Positions 7,924 to 13,902 of a stretch of 19,075 bases of DNA are shown piece by piece (within the stretch, counting starts at the first letter, position 1; each line of letters opens with the position of its first letter). The translations under genes and the position numbers were made by a program. Under the pieces are notes generated by a model. The model worked only from the letters and a program-made list of their open reading frames with translations, was not told the origin of the DNA and did no database searches. The DNA is from Nitrospirota bacterium (GTDB lineage Bacteria > Nitrospirota > Nitrospiria > Nitrospirales > UBA8639). The stretch is taken from assembly GCA_020355985.1 (NCBI GenBank), contig CP070628.1:368913-387987 (forward strand), written 5' to 3'.

Positions 7924-8249
7924 TGTCGAAAAATCCTTTTGCCAATATGGGCAATTTACTCAAACAAGCACAAGAAATGCAGTCGAAAATGGGAAAAATT
8001 CAGGAAGAAGCGGCTACCAAAACCGTAGAGGCGTCGACGGGTGGGGGCATGGTGACCGTACAGGCCAATGGGGCCATGCAAGTTACCAACATCACCATTG
8101 ATCCTGAAGTATTGAAATCGGGGGATGCTGATATGTTGAAAGATCTCCTTGTGGCCGCAACCAATGAAGCCCTCCGGAAAGCCAAAGAACTCATGGCAGA
8201 AGAAATGAAATCCCTCACGGGCGGGATGGGTATTCCCGGCATGTTTTAA
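7923..8249 (+). CDS. ybaB: YbaB/EbfC family nucleoid-associated protein
   Basis: The 108-residue product has the family pattern: N-terminal helix NPFANMGNLLKQAQEMQSKM, then a beta region with GGGMVTVQANGAMQVTNITIDPEVL, a DMLKDLLVAATNEALRKAKELMAEEM helix, and a glycine/methionine-rich end (TGGMGIPGMF). These small dimeric proteins bind DNA and are nearly always found between dnaX and recR, as here. ATG overlaps the TAA of the alternative dnaX frame (TAATG), and GAGGAGG lies 7 nt upstream, so translation is probably coupled to dnaX. Confidence 0.95.
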   Translation: MSKNPFANMGNLLKQAQEMQSKMGKIQEEAATKTVEASTGGGMVTVQANGAMQVTNITIDPEVLKSGDADMLKDLLVAATNEALRKAKELMAEEMKSLTGGMGIPGMF

Positions 8250-8270
8250 GACAGACCAAAAGTTTACATC

Positions 8271-8909
8271 ATGGCAGACAGCACAGCTTCATCCACATCC
8301 AAAGTCAATGGCCAGTCCCAAGGCCTCTTAATGCGCCTCACCCGAGAATTAGTGCGTTTACCGGGTATTGGGCAAAAAACGGCACAACGCTTGGCATTTC
8401 ATCTCATGAAAACCGACACGGAAGAAGCGCTCCGCCTATCCGAAGCTATACGGGAAGTGAAGGAGAAAATTACGTTCTGTTCACAGTGCAGAAATATTGC
8501 CGAAGGTCCACTTTGTGACATTTGCCTTGACCCCAAGCGAGATACCACTAGTATTTTAGTGGTGGAAGAACCCAGCACCCTCCATGCGATTGAACAAAGT
8601 CGTGCGTTTCGTGGCTTGTATCACGTCCTTTACGGCGCGCTCTCGCCATTAGATGGGGTCGGCCCGGCTGACATTCGCACCCATGACTTGGAAAACCGTG
8701 TTCAGCAGGGAGGGATTAAAGAAGTAATCGTGGCGACGAATCCGACGATTGAAGGAGAGGCCACGGCCATTTATCTTACCAAACGTCTGAAGCCACTTGG
8801 CATAAAAGTGTCTCGTATTGCGTACGGGATTCCCGTCGGGATGGATATTGAGTACGCCGACGAAGTGACCCTCCTGAAGTCTATTGAAGGTCGACGCGAC
8901 CTAGGCTAA
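8271..8909 (+). CDS. recR: RecR, recombination mediator protein
   Basis: The product (212 residues) has the helix-hairpin-helix LPGIGQKTAQRLAFHL at residues 30-45 and a C4 zinc finger with Cys70, Cys73, Cys82 and Cys85. A Toprim domain starts with ILVVEEPSTLHAIE and includes the YHVLYGALSPLDGVGP segment. A C-terminal GIPVGMDIEYADEVTLLKSIEGR follows. RecR works with RecO/RecF to load RecA at single-strand gaps. An N-terminal extension of about 15 residues rich in Ser/Thr precedes the conserved part. Met21 (8331) is an alternative start but would leave a helix shorter than in E. coli RecR, so I keep 8271. No clear Shine-Dalgarno is visible there; it lies 21 bp after ybaB. Confidence 0.96.
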   Translation: MADSTASSTSKVNGQSQGLLMRLTRELVRLPGIGQKTAQRLAFHLMKTDTEEALRLSEAIREVKEKITFCSQCRNIAEGPLCDICLDPKRDTTSILVVEEPSTLHAIEQSRAFRGLYHVLYGALSPLDGVGPADIRTHDLENRVQQGGIKEVIVATNPTIEGEATAIYLTKRLKPLGIKVSRIAYGIPVGMDIEYADEVTLLKSIEGRRDLG

Positions 8910-9233
8910 CCTAACAAATTCCTTCCTCTAAGCAGATCCTTTCCCGCACATTCATTATTTCTCATATTATTTGAAGAATGGTGTTTGTCGGGTCTCGGCC
9001 CAGCGGCGTAGGTCCTTTTCGTTCGGGGAGAGGACCCAAAACCATTGACGCCCAGTCCAATCTCAACAAATGAGGCAGGCACGAGCTTATGGGCTTATGA
9101 AAGGCGGACCAACTCGCTTTACTCAAACTAAGCCCGTCAGATGATTAGAGCGTCTGCCCTCGGGGTCGAGCGGAAAACGTCCAGCCTAAGATTCAAATAC
9201 CATCCTCTGGATATCTGTCTTAGCTGTACAGTG
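8910..9233. other. Convergent intergenic region with nested inverted repeats
   Basis: There is no believable gene here. Several pairings are visible. An outer helix joins CTAAG/AGAT (8928-8937) with ATCT/CTTAG (9213-9223). GGCGT (9005-9009) pairs with ACGCC (9048-9052), enclosing GGTCCT (9011-9016) with AGGACC (9031-9036). GGGCTTA (9091-9097) pairs with TAAGCCC (9129-9135), enclosing AAAG(G)CG with CGCTTT. The region separates recR from the convergent histone-like gene. It may hold terminators or a structured RNA. No known RNA family motif is recognised, and no T-rich terminator tail is clear. Confidence 0.35.
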
Positions 9234-10022
9234 TTAGCGTTTGACTTGCTGTTCGATGGCTTGGAATTGGGCGGGGAAAATGCCGAGCCAAAATCCGATC
9301 TGTTGAATTTCTTCACGCCAATACTTCTCGTAGCTTCCTTGGGCTAAGCCAAATTTCACTAGATCTGCTAACAATTGGTTCACTTTCTGCTCAGGAAGAT
9401 TCTCGGCAAACAATTTGGGAATCATGAATCCTTCTGACAGACGAATGAGATTGTCTTTTTCTTGAGCCGAGAGATCCAAATGACGAAGCACCGCTCGAAG
9501 GCGCGAGCAATCAGGATCATGCCGACGCTCCATCGCGCAAGCAAAGAGCCCACCAATATTGTAGCGTTCAGTCGAGGAAAGAAGAGGTTCTTTTGTTTTT
9601 GGCACACGTGGGGCTATAGAGGCTGATGACCTGGCCTTTTTTGTTATTGGCTTCTTCGCTTGGCTAGACTTTACTTTTTTCCTCCCAATGGACGTTTTTG
9701 TTTTTTGAGCCAAGGGCTTTTTCTTAACGGGTTTTTTGCCTTTTGGCTTAGAAACAGCTTTCACCACTTTCTTTTTCAGGGTTGCTTTCTTTTTCTTCGT
9801 CACAGACTTTTTAGCCACGACCTTCTTTTTCGCTGAAGAAGCCTTAGAAGTTGTTTTTTTCTTTTTGGATGGTTTGGCGGCCTTGCTTTTCTTTTTGGCC
9901 GCAGTAGACTTAGCGGACAGCTTGGCCTTACTTTTTTTTGCAACGGGTTTTTTCTTTGCAGTAGTTTTTCCCTTTAGGGGTTTCTTAGCAGATGCCTTGC
10001 GAACGGATTTCTTTGAAGCCAT
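9234..10022 (-). CDS. Histone H1-like Lys/Ala-rich protein with unrecognised C-terminal domain
   Basis: The product has 262 residues in two clearly different halves. Residues 1 to about 145 are low-complexity and strongly basic: repeated KKK, AKK and KKS blocks with Ala, Ser, Thr and Pro, much like the histone H1-like and AlgP-type tails of bacteria. This half probably binds DNA or RNA by charge. From about residue 150 (RYNIGGLFACAMERRHDPDC onward) the composition becomes ordinary and looks folded and helical. It includes two Cys near CAMERRHDPDC and ends in WLGIFPAQFQAIEQQ. I do not recognise that domain. Start choice: ATG 10022 with AAAGGA 6 nt upstream; a TTG directly before it could add one residue. 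It stands alone, convergent with recR. A nucleoid protein is inferred, not shown. Confidence 0.8.
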   Translation of the reverse strand: MASKKSVRKASAKKPLKGKTTAKKKPVAKKSKAKLSAKSTAAKKKSKAAKPSKKKKTTSKASSAKKKVVAKKSVTKKKKATLKKKVVKAVSKPKGKKPVKKKPLAQKTKTSIGRKKVKSSQAKKPITKKARSSASIAPRVPKTKEPLLSSTERYNIGGLFACAMERRHDPDCSRLRAVLRHLDLSAQEKDNLIRLSEGFMIPKLFAENLPEQKVNQLLADLVKFGLAQGSYEKYWREEIQQIGFWLGIFPAQFQAIEQQVKR

Positions 10023-10282
10023 CAATAATCCTTTCTATTTTAAAGAAACTATGATTGTTCCTATGCTGAATCGGACAAAAGAAAATGATAGCTTGTCTCA
10101 GGTCTCACAGCAAGAGAGCCCAAGTCCCTCTTCATGCAGTTTCTGAATATTTTTGTGGAAAACTCAATCAGGGAAAAGTCAAATGGAACAGTTGATCGTG
10201 GGCAGAGAGATAAGCGCTATCCCCAACACCCCACCCACTACCAGTAGGGAGAGAAGATCTTGGAAGATCAATAACTGGTTGG

Positions 10283-10402
10283 CAGGATGGTCAAAATAGG
10301 CATTCAGTGCGGCCGCAGCAAAAGAAGGGAAGAAGGATACTCTTATACGTCGAGTCTCTGAGTGAAGGGAGAATAAAACTGACGGCCATTCTCGCCATCC
10401 TG
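10283..10402. repeat. Intergenic repeat element, left copy
   Basis: About 120 bp bounded by CAGGATGG (10283-10290) and its reverse complement CCATCCTG (10395-10402). The interior is rich in short GC words (GGCCGCAGC) and reads TCAAAATAGGC near the left end. It resembles, in inverted orientation, the adjoining copy at 10402-10524. No ORF of note lies inside. It sits between the histone-like gene and the aldolase gene, both minus strand. The gap from 10023 to 10282 holds nothing else that I can support beyond the upstream region of the histone-like gene. Confidence 0.65.
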
Positions 10403-10524
10403 GGAATGTTGAAAAAAGCCTACCAACGGCATTCTCGCCCTTGTGCCGTGCTCACGTACTACGGATACGCTCCGCGCATCACAAGAACTACGGCCTTGCT
10501 GGACAGCCTCTTTTGAACATTCCC
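10402..10524. repeat. Intergenic repeat element, right inverted copy
   Basis: About 123 bp bounded by GGGAATGTT (10402-10410) and AACATTCCC (10516-10524), an exact 9-bp inverted repeat. Its reverse complement begins TGTTCAAAAGAGGCTGTCC and continues to AAGGCCG, paralleling the left copy's TGGTCAAAATAGGC to GCGGCCG. The two copies abut head to head and together form a 242-bp unit. No transposase is present, so this fits a non-autonomous REP- or MITE-like element. From memory, similar units occur many times in Nitrospira genomes. Confidence 0.65.
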
Positions 10525-10531
10525 TTAACTG

Positions 10532-11128
10532 CTAGGGGGAAACGCCACTGGCCAGGACGATTTGGCAAATGTGGTCGAGCCGTTCTATGTGTTCGTAGGC
10601 CGACCAGGGGTCCGGTGCCATGGAGCAGACTCCGTGGTTGGCTTGGCCCACAATGTCAAAATCTCCTGCGGGATTTTTATCCGTGACCCCCAACGCTTGG
10701 GCCGTCGCCTCTCCGAGTTCTGAGCTAATCGCAGGGAGGGCTGGGGTGGTTGGCCCGATACGGGTGTAGCGGTAAATTTCCGGAAAATCTTGGCAAATTT
10801 TTTGGAGGTCGAATCCTCGATATATGGCAGCAACCACATGAGTGGGATGCACATGCACCACCGCCCTCGTACGATTCATCCCTCTGGTTAATAAATAATG
10901 CATATGCAGTTCACCAGAGGGTTTAGTTCCTGCAGGCACCTGCATCTGTCCATCCACAAACTTTATTTTGATCATATGCTCTGGATGGACTATCGTTTTT
11001 CGCCATCCTGATGGGGTGATGTACAGATAGACACTTCTGGCGCGTCGGAGGCTGCAATTTCCATCCCGGCTGGTGATCCACCCTCGTTCATAACATCGTC
11101 GTAAGACATCGCCTATGGCGGTAATCAT
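10532..11128 (-). CDS. Class II aldolase/adducin family protein
   Basis: The 198-residue product has the zinc-dependent class II aldolase fold pattern. There is an early GNCSLR segment (usual form GNxS), ITPSGWRK at residues 37-44, and the catalytic-type Glu73 in KPSGELHMH. Zinc ligands His92 and His94 lie in VVHVHPTH and a third, His165, in ANHG. A C-terminal helix EHIERLDHICQIV completes it. Family members are fuculose- or rhamnulose-type aldolases, ribulose-phosphate epimerases and methylthioribulose-phosphate dehydratase, all acting on phosphorylated sugars in the cytoplasm. The sequence does not decide the substrate. AAGGAG lies 10 nt before the ATG. It has no obvious pathway partner beside it; the next gene is 300 bp upstream. 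Confidence 0.88.
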   Translation of the reverse strand: MITAIGDVLRRCYERGWITSRDGNCSLRRARSVYLYITPSGWRKTIVHPEHMIKIKFVDGQMQVPAGTKPSGELHMHYLLTRGMNRTRAVVHVHPTHVVAAIYRGFDLQKICQDFPEIYRYTRIGPTTPALPAISSELGEATAQALGVTDKNPAGDFDIVGQANHGVCSMAPDPWSAYEHIERLDHICQIVLASGVSP

Positions 11129-11432
11129 GTATTAGCGTCTCCTTAGCTATGCTGGGTTCACGTCCGAAACGTCTTCACCCTTATCCCCCAACCATCACTC
11201 CTCTTTATTAGGAAGCCCTCAAGGGCAAGGGAGGTTTTCACGTAATTTTTATGCTTCAAATGTACCACCCCTTCCCCTTCCGTCTCACTCTATCGGCCAT
11301 GGCACCGCAGAAAGTAGGGTGTCCAAAGAAGATGTTCTTGGATATTCTTTACAAGGATCGGGTTATCACATTACAGGGACGGGTTCATGAATATTCAAGG
11401 CATAAAGAGATTTCCATTGGTGTTTCCCCTCA
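11129..11432. other. Intergenic region without a supported gene
   Basis: This gap between the aldolase start and the TraB/GumN stop holds no credible ORF or RNA. The only structure noted is a small GCCCT/AGGGC stem within AAGCCCTCAAGGGCAAGG near 11210-11230 followed by GAGGTTTT. That would be a weak terminator at best, and on the strand opposite to both genes. Confidence 0.4.
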
Positions 11433-12368
11433 TTATAACTGTTGAATACGATATCCTTTGTCTTTCAGCATGGCGACAAGACCGTCCTTCCCCAGGAGAT
11501 GCAAGGTACCGACCACGATAAAAACAGGTTCCTTCTCATGAAGCGCTTGTTCAATGTAAGGCAGCCAATCATTATTTCGATTGATGACCAGGGCCTGATT
11601 CAGCTCAGGATATTCGCTCATGCTTAGGAGGAGCGTTTCTAATTCCTGAATATTTCCCTGTTTCCATGCCCTGACCATTTCACTGACTTGTTTCTCAAGG
11701 TTTTTGAGATCCTTTAACGTTTGTAAGAGAAATTGCTTTTGAATCGAAAGAGGTAACTCATCAAAGAGATTGAGTTGAAACTCCACCGTTTCTAATCCTT
11801 GTATGGCTTTTCCCGCCGCTTTGGCTCTCTCAAAATAATGACGATCAACCCCATATGCGCTTTCAAATCCCAACTTTTGAAGCTCCAGTGCCATGACCGC
11901 CGTGGCAGCCATCCATGGTTTCATGCGATGAAAATCTTCGATATGCTGCCCTAGCCCAGCAAAATGTTCTTTGGCGGTAGCGTAAATCTCCGGAGACAGC
12001 ACCGTCGGCAAACTCTCTCCATTAAGATAGAGACCTTTTCTCAGCATGGTCATTTGCGCCAATGGAGAGGATGACCCATCAAGATCAACCTCAAATATCA
12101 CTCTAGCGGATTGATCGAAAGCCTCGTCAAACACCTGATGAAGGGGATAATGGTGTTTCTGTAAGATATGAATGGATCCAGCAAGAAAAATGGTATTTTT
12201 TGGTGACTGCACCTTCCATAGAATTTGCGGGGTTTGGACAACTGGAAGGTCTTGTGGGCTATCAGCAGCTAGCGTAGGGTAACCCCAGAGTAGTGAGAGA
12301 ACTACGACTAGAGGCCATATTCGAACAACGTCCGAGATTTTTCTTACAATTTTTTGTTGATGCGTCAT
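11433..12368 (-). CDS. TraB/GumN family protein, exported
   Basis: This is a member of the TraB/GumN (haem-binding uptake-like) family, whose bacterial role is poorly defined. The N-terminus has a basic region followed by a hydrophobic core (WPLVVVLSLLWGYPTLAA), with likely signal peptidase cleavage after LAA, so the protein is periplasmic or outer-membrane associated. Family motifs are GSIHIL near residue 65, GVDRHYFERAKAAGK in the middle, INRNNDWLPYI (the RNxxW motif), and the C-terminal VVGTLHLLGKDGLVAML. The length (311 residues) fits the family. Two ATG codons are adjacent; I take the second because AAGGA stands 6 nt before it. The nearest gene upstream is the nitroreductase, 200 bp away with a strong hairpin between. 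Confidence 0.88.
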   Translation of the reverse strand: MTHQQKIVRKISDVVRIWPLVVVLSLLWGYPTLAADSPQDLPVVQTPQILWKVQSPKNTIFLAGSIHILQKHHYPLHQVFDEAFDQSARVIFEVDLDGSSSPLAQMTMLRKGLYLNGESLPTVLSPEIYATAKEHFAGLGQHIEDFHRMKPWMAATAVMALELQKLGFESAYGVDRHYFERAKAAGKAIQGLETVEFQLNLFDELPLSIQKQFLLQTLKDLKNLEKQVSEMVRAWKQGNIQELETLLLSMSEYPELNQALVINRNNDWLPYIEQALHEKEPVFIVVGTLHLLGKDGLVAMLKDKGYRIQQL

Positions 12369-12465
12369 CATGAATCCTTGAATGAGATGAAATGAAAGAG
12401 TCTAGGGATGTTTCGACTACTTTCTTTTATCGGGTAGGAAGGAAAACGGCTTTACCAAAATCTGG

Positions 12466-12537
12466 AGTCTGCGAAGAGAGATTGTCGACTCGGAGATTGC
12501 CGCTTTCCAAATAAGCAGGCAATCGTCTTCGCATACT
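12466..12537. repeat. 72-nt near-perfect stem-loop
   Basis: AGT-c-TGCGAAGA (12466-12477) pairs with TCTTCGCA-t-ACT (12526-12537), one mismatch. Inside, GATTGCC (12495-12501) pairs with GGCAATC (12518-12524) and GCTT with AAGC, closing a 7-nt loop. A 17-nt bulge on the left side contains the palindrome GTCGAC. It lies between the nitroreductase stop and the TraB/GumN start, both minus strand. There is no T run, so a plain intrinsic terminator is unlikely. It may be a small RNA, an mRNA processing or stability element, or a copy of an intergenic repeat. Confidence 0.55.
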
Positions 12538-12572
12538 AGGCCATACCAATGTTAGGGCGGATATTTATACTT

Positions 12573-13172
12573 TTAAAGAAATTCCGGGTTTTCTCCCCAC
12601 GTCTTTGAAAATACAAACTCTTGAAGAGTTTTCCTAGATCGTGCAACATGCTCACGATCACGAACTTCAGGAGGAAGGGCATTTGGGTCTCCTGAGTATC
12701 CAATAGCAAGCCCTGTCACAGGTTCATACCCGGAAGGTACGGAAAAACTCGTGCGGATGGTATCGGGAAGAATCCCCGCCATTTGATGCACAAACAGGTC
12801 CATGGCAGTGGCTTGGACAACCAGATTCCCGACGGCCAATCCCACGTCATGAAAGGCATGCCGGTTGGGTTGGCCATTGTGATCAAAATGCTGTTTTGCG
12901 ACCGTGATGATTAAGAGGGGAGCCCGTTTAGCCCAGACTTGATTCCCCTCTACCAAGCAACCAAGAAGTTTTTTATGTTCGGCCGGCTGGTCAGCCGTAG
13001 CAATGATAAAGGCCCACGGTTGTTCGTTGAAACAGGATGAGGCCCATCGAGCGGCCTCCAACACACGTTGAATTTTTTCAGGTTCTACCGGCCGTTCAGC
13101 AAAGGCACGAGGACTCCATCGTCGACTTAAGAGGTCATGAATGGGAAACTGTGTATTTGCCGGCTTTTCCAT
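12573..13172 (-). CDS. Nitroreductase family flavoprotein
   Basis: At 199 residues this is the usual size of an FMN-dependent nitroreductase-fold protein. The N-terminal SRRWSPRAF (residues 16-24) matches the RRSxRxF flavin phosphate motif. The EAARWASSCFNEQPWAFI segment (about 39-56) is the family's AxxAPSxxNxQPW region. A C-terminal GLAIGYSGDP near 155-165 corresponds to the conserved GxxxGYP segment. Such enzymes reduce nitro compounds, quinones or enones with NAD(P)H in the cytoplasm; the physiological substrate cannot be read from sequence. No strong Shine-Dalgarno precedes the ATG. It is 74 bp downstream of a response regulator gene, and nothing indicates a functional link. Confidence 0.9.
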   Translation of the reverse strand: MEKPANTQFPIHDLLSRRWSPRAFAERPVEPEKIQRVLEAARWASSCFNEQPWAFIIATADQPAEHKKLLGCLVEGNQVWAKRAPLLIITVAKQHFDHNGQPNRHAFHDVGLAVGNLVVQATAMDLFVHQMAGILPDTIRTSFSVPSGYEPVTGLAIGYSGDPNALPPEVRDREHVARSRKTLQEFVFSKTWGENPEFL

Positions 13173-13246
13173 AAAGCATTTCGATCGCGAGACGGGCGGA
13201 GAGGGGATAGGTGCCTACAATTCAAATTATAGAATAATGACCGTCA

Positions 13247-13669
13247 TTATTCGTTAGACCCCATTGCTTCCCCCTTTCCTTCAGAAGATAGCACGTTTCC
13301 TTTTTTGCGTAGAGCCGTATTCACCAACTCGATAACAGTCTGCAATTGAAACGGTTTGGTCAATTGATATTGTGCCCCTAATCGTTGGGCCAACTCTAAG
13401 AGATTGATTTTTGCCCGTTCACTCCCACCAGACATGGCGATGGTCATCACGTTGGGAAACTCTCGCCGCAAATCGAGAATGGTTTCCAGTCCTTCTTTTT
13501 CTGGCATCAGAATATCTAGAATAATGAGTTCTGGGTGATGCTGGCGGTAGAGACTAATCCCTTCTAGCCCATTTAAGGCCGTGTGAACAGCATGACCTTC
13601 TTTTTCCAGAACCTGCTGCAACAAATCACAGATTTGTGGATCGTCGTCTATGACAAGAATGGTCGCCAC
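13247..13669 (-). CDS. Stand-alone response regulator receiver protein
   Basis: The product (140 residues) is a single CheY-like receiver domain without an output domain. The acidic pocket is Asp8-Asp9-Asp10, the phosphoacceptor is Asp52 (LIILDILMP), the switch Ser is Ser80 (IAMSGG) and the conserved Lys is Lys105 (LTKPF). A 20-residue acidic tail follows. Start is GTG at 13667-13669 with GAGGA 9 nt upstream. It lies 233 bp downstream of the hybrid histidine kinase on the same strand and could accept phosphate from it, though the kinase has its own receivers. No promoter is obvious in the gap. Confidence 0.92.
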   Translation of the reverse strand: MATILVIDDDPQICDLLQQVLEKEGHAVHTALNGLEGISLYRQHHPELIILDILMPEKEGLETILDLRREFPNVMTIAMSGGSERAKINLLELAQRLGAQYQLTKPFQLQTVIELVNTALRKKGNVLSSEGKGEAMGSNE

Positions 13670-13902
13670 CGCGCGTAATCCTCTTCCGCCCCAAACCGTT
13701 TAGTTTCTTAAAATATGGTCAAGACCGCTAGACCAAAGAGGCAATCAACTCTGGCATTCCCATGATTTTAGTGAAATCCACAAAGCTCCAATCATAAAAA
13801 GGTACATCATTCAGGACATTTTGCGTTCCTTTTATTATACATTATCTTATTGCTCTGTAATATGAAATTCTTTGGCCAAATACCAATAGCCCTCATGTAA
13901 AA

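Noticed and set aside
7622..7963. Minus-strand ORF of 113 residues across the dnaX end
   Set aside because: It is antisense to dnaX and ybaB, has no motif, and no ribosome binding site was seen.
9129..9215. tRNA-like stretch (AGATGATTAGAGCGTCTGCC, later GATTCAAATACC)
   Set aside because: The words resemble a D arm and a T loop, but no acceptor, anticodon or T stem pairs properly. It is at most a heavily decayed tRNA.
9736..10146. Plus-strand ORF of 136 residues, rich in Phe and Ala
   Set aside because: It is the antisense of the Lys-rich repeat of the histone-like gene; its Phe/Leu composition is the mirror of AAA/AAG codons.
10307..10686. Short plus-strand ORFs of 69 and 81 residues
   Set aside because: They fall inside the inverted repeat pair and the antisense of the aldolase gene. 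The composition and context do not support coding.
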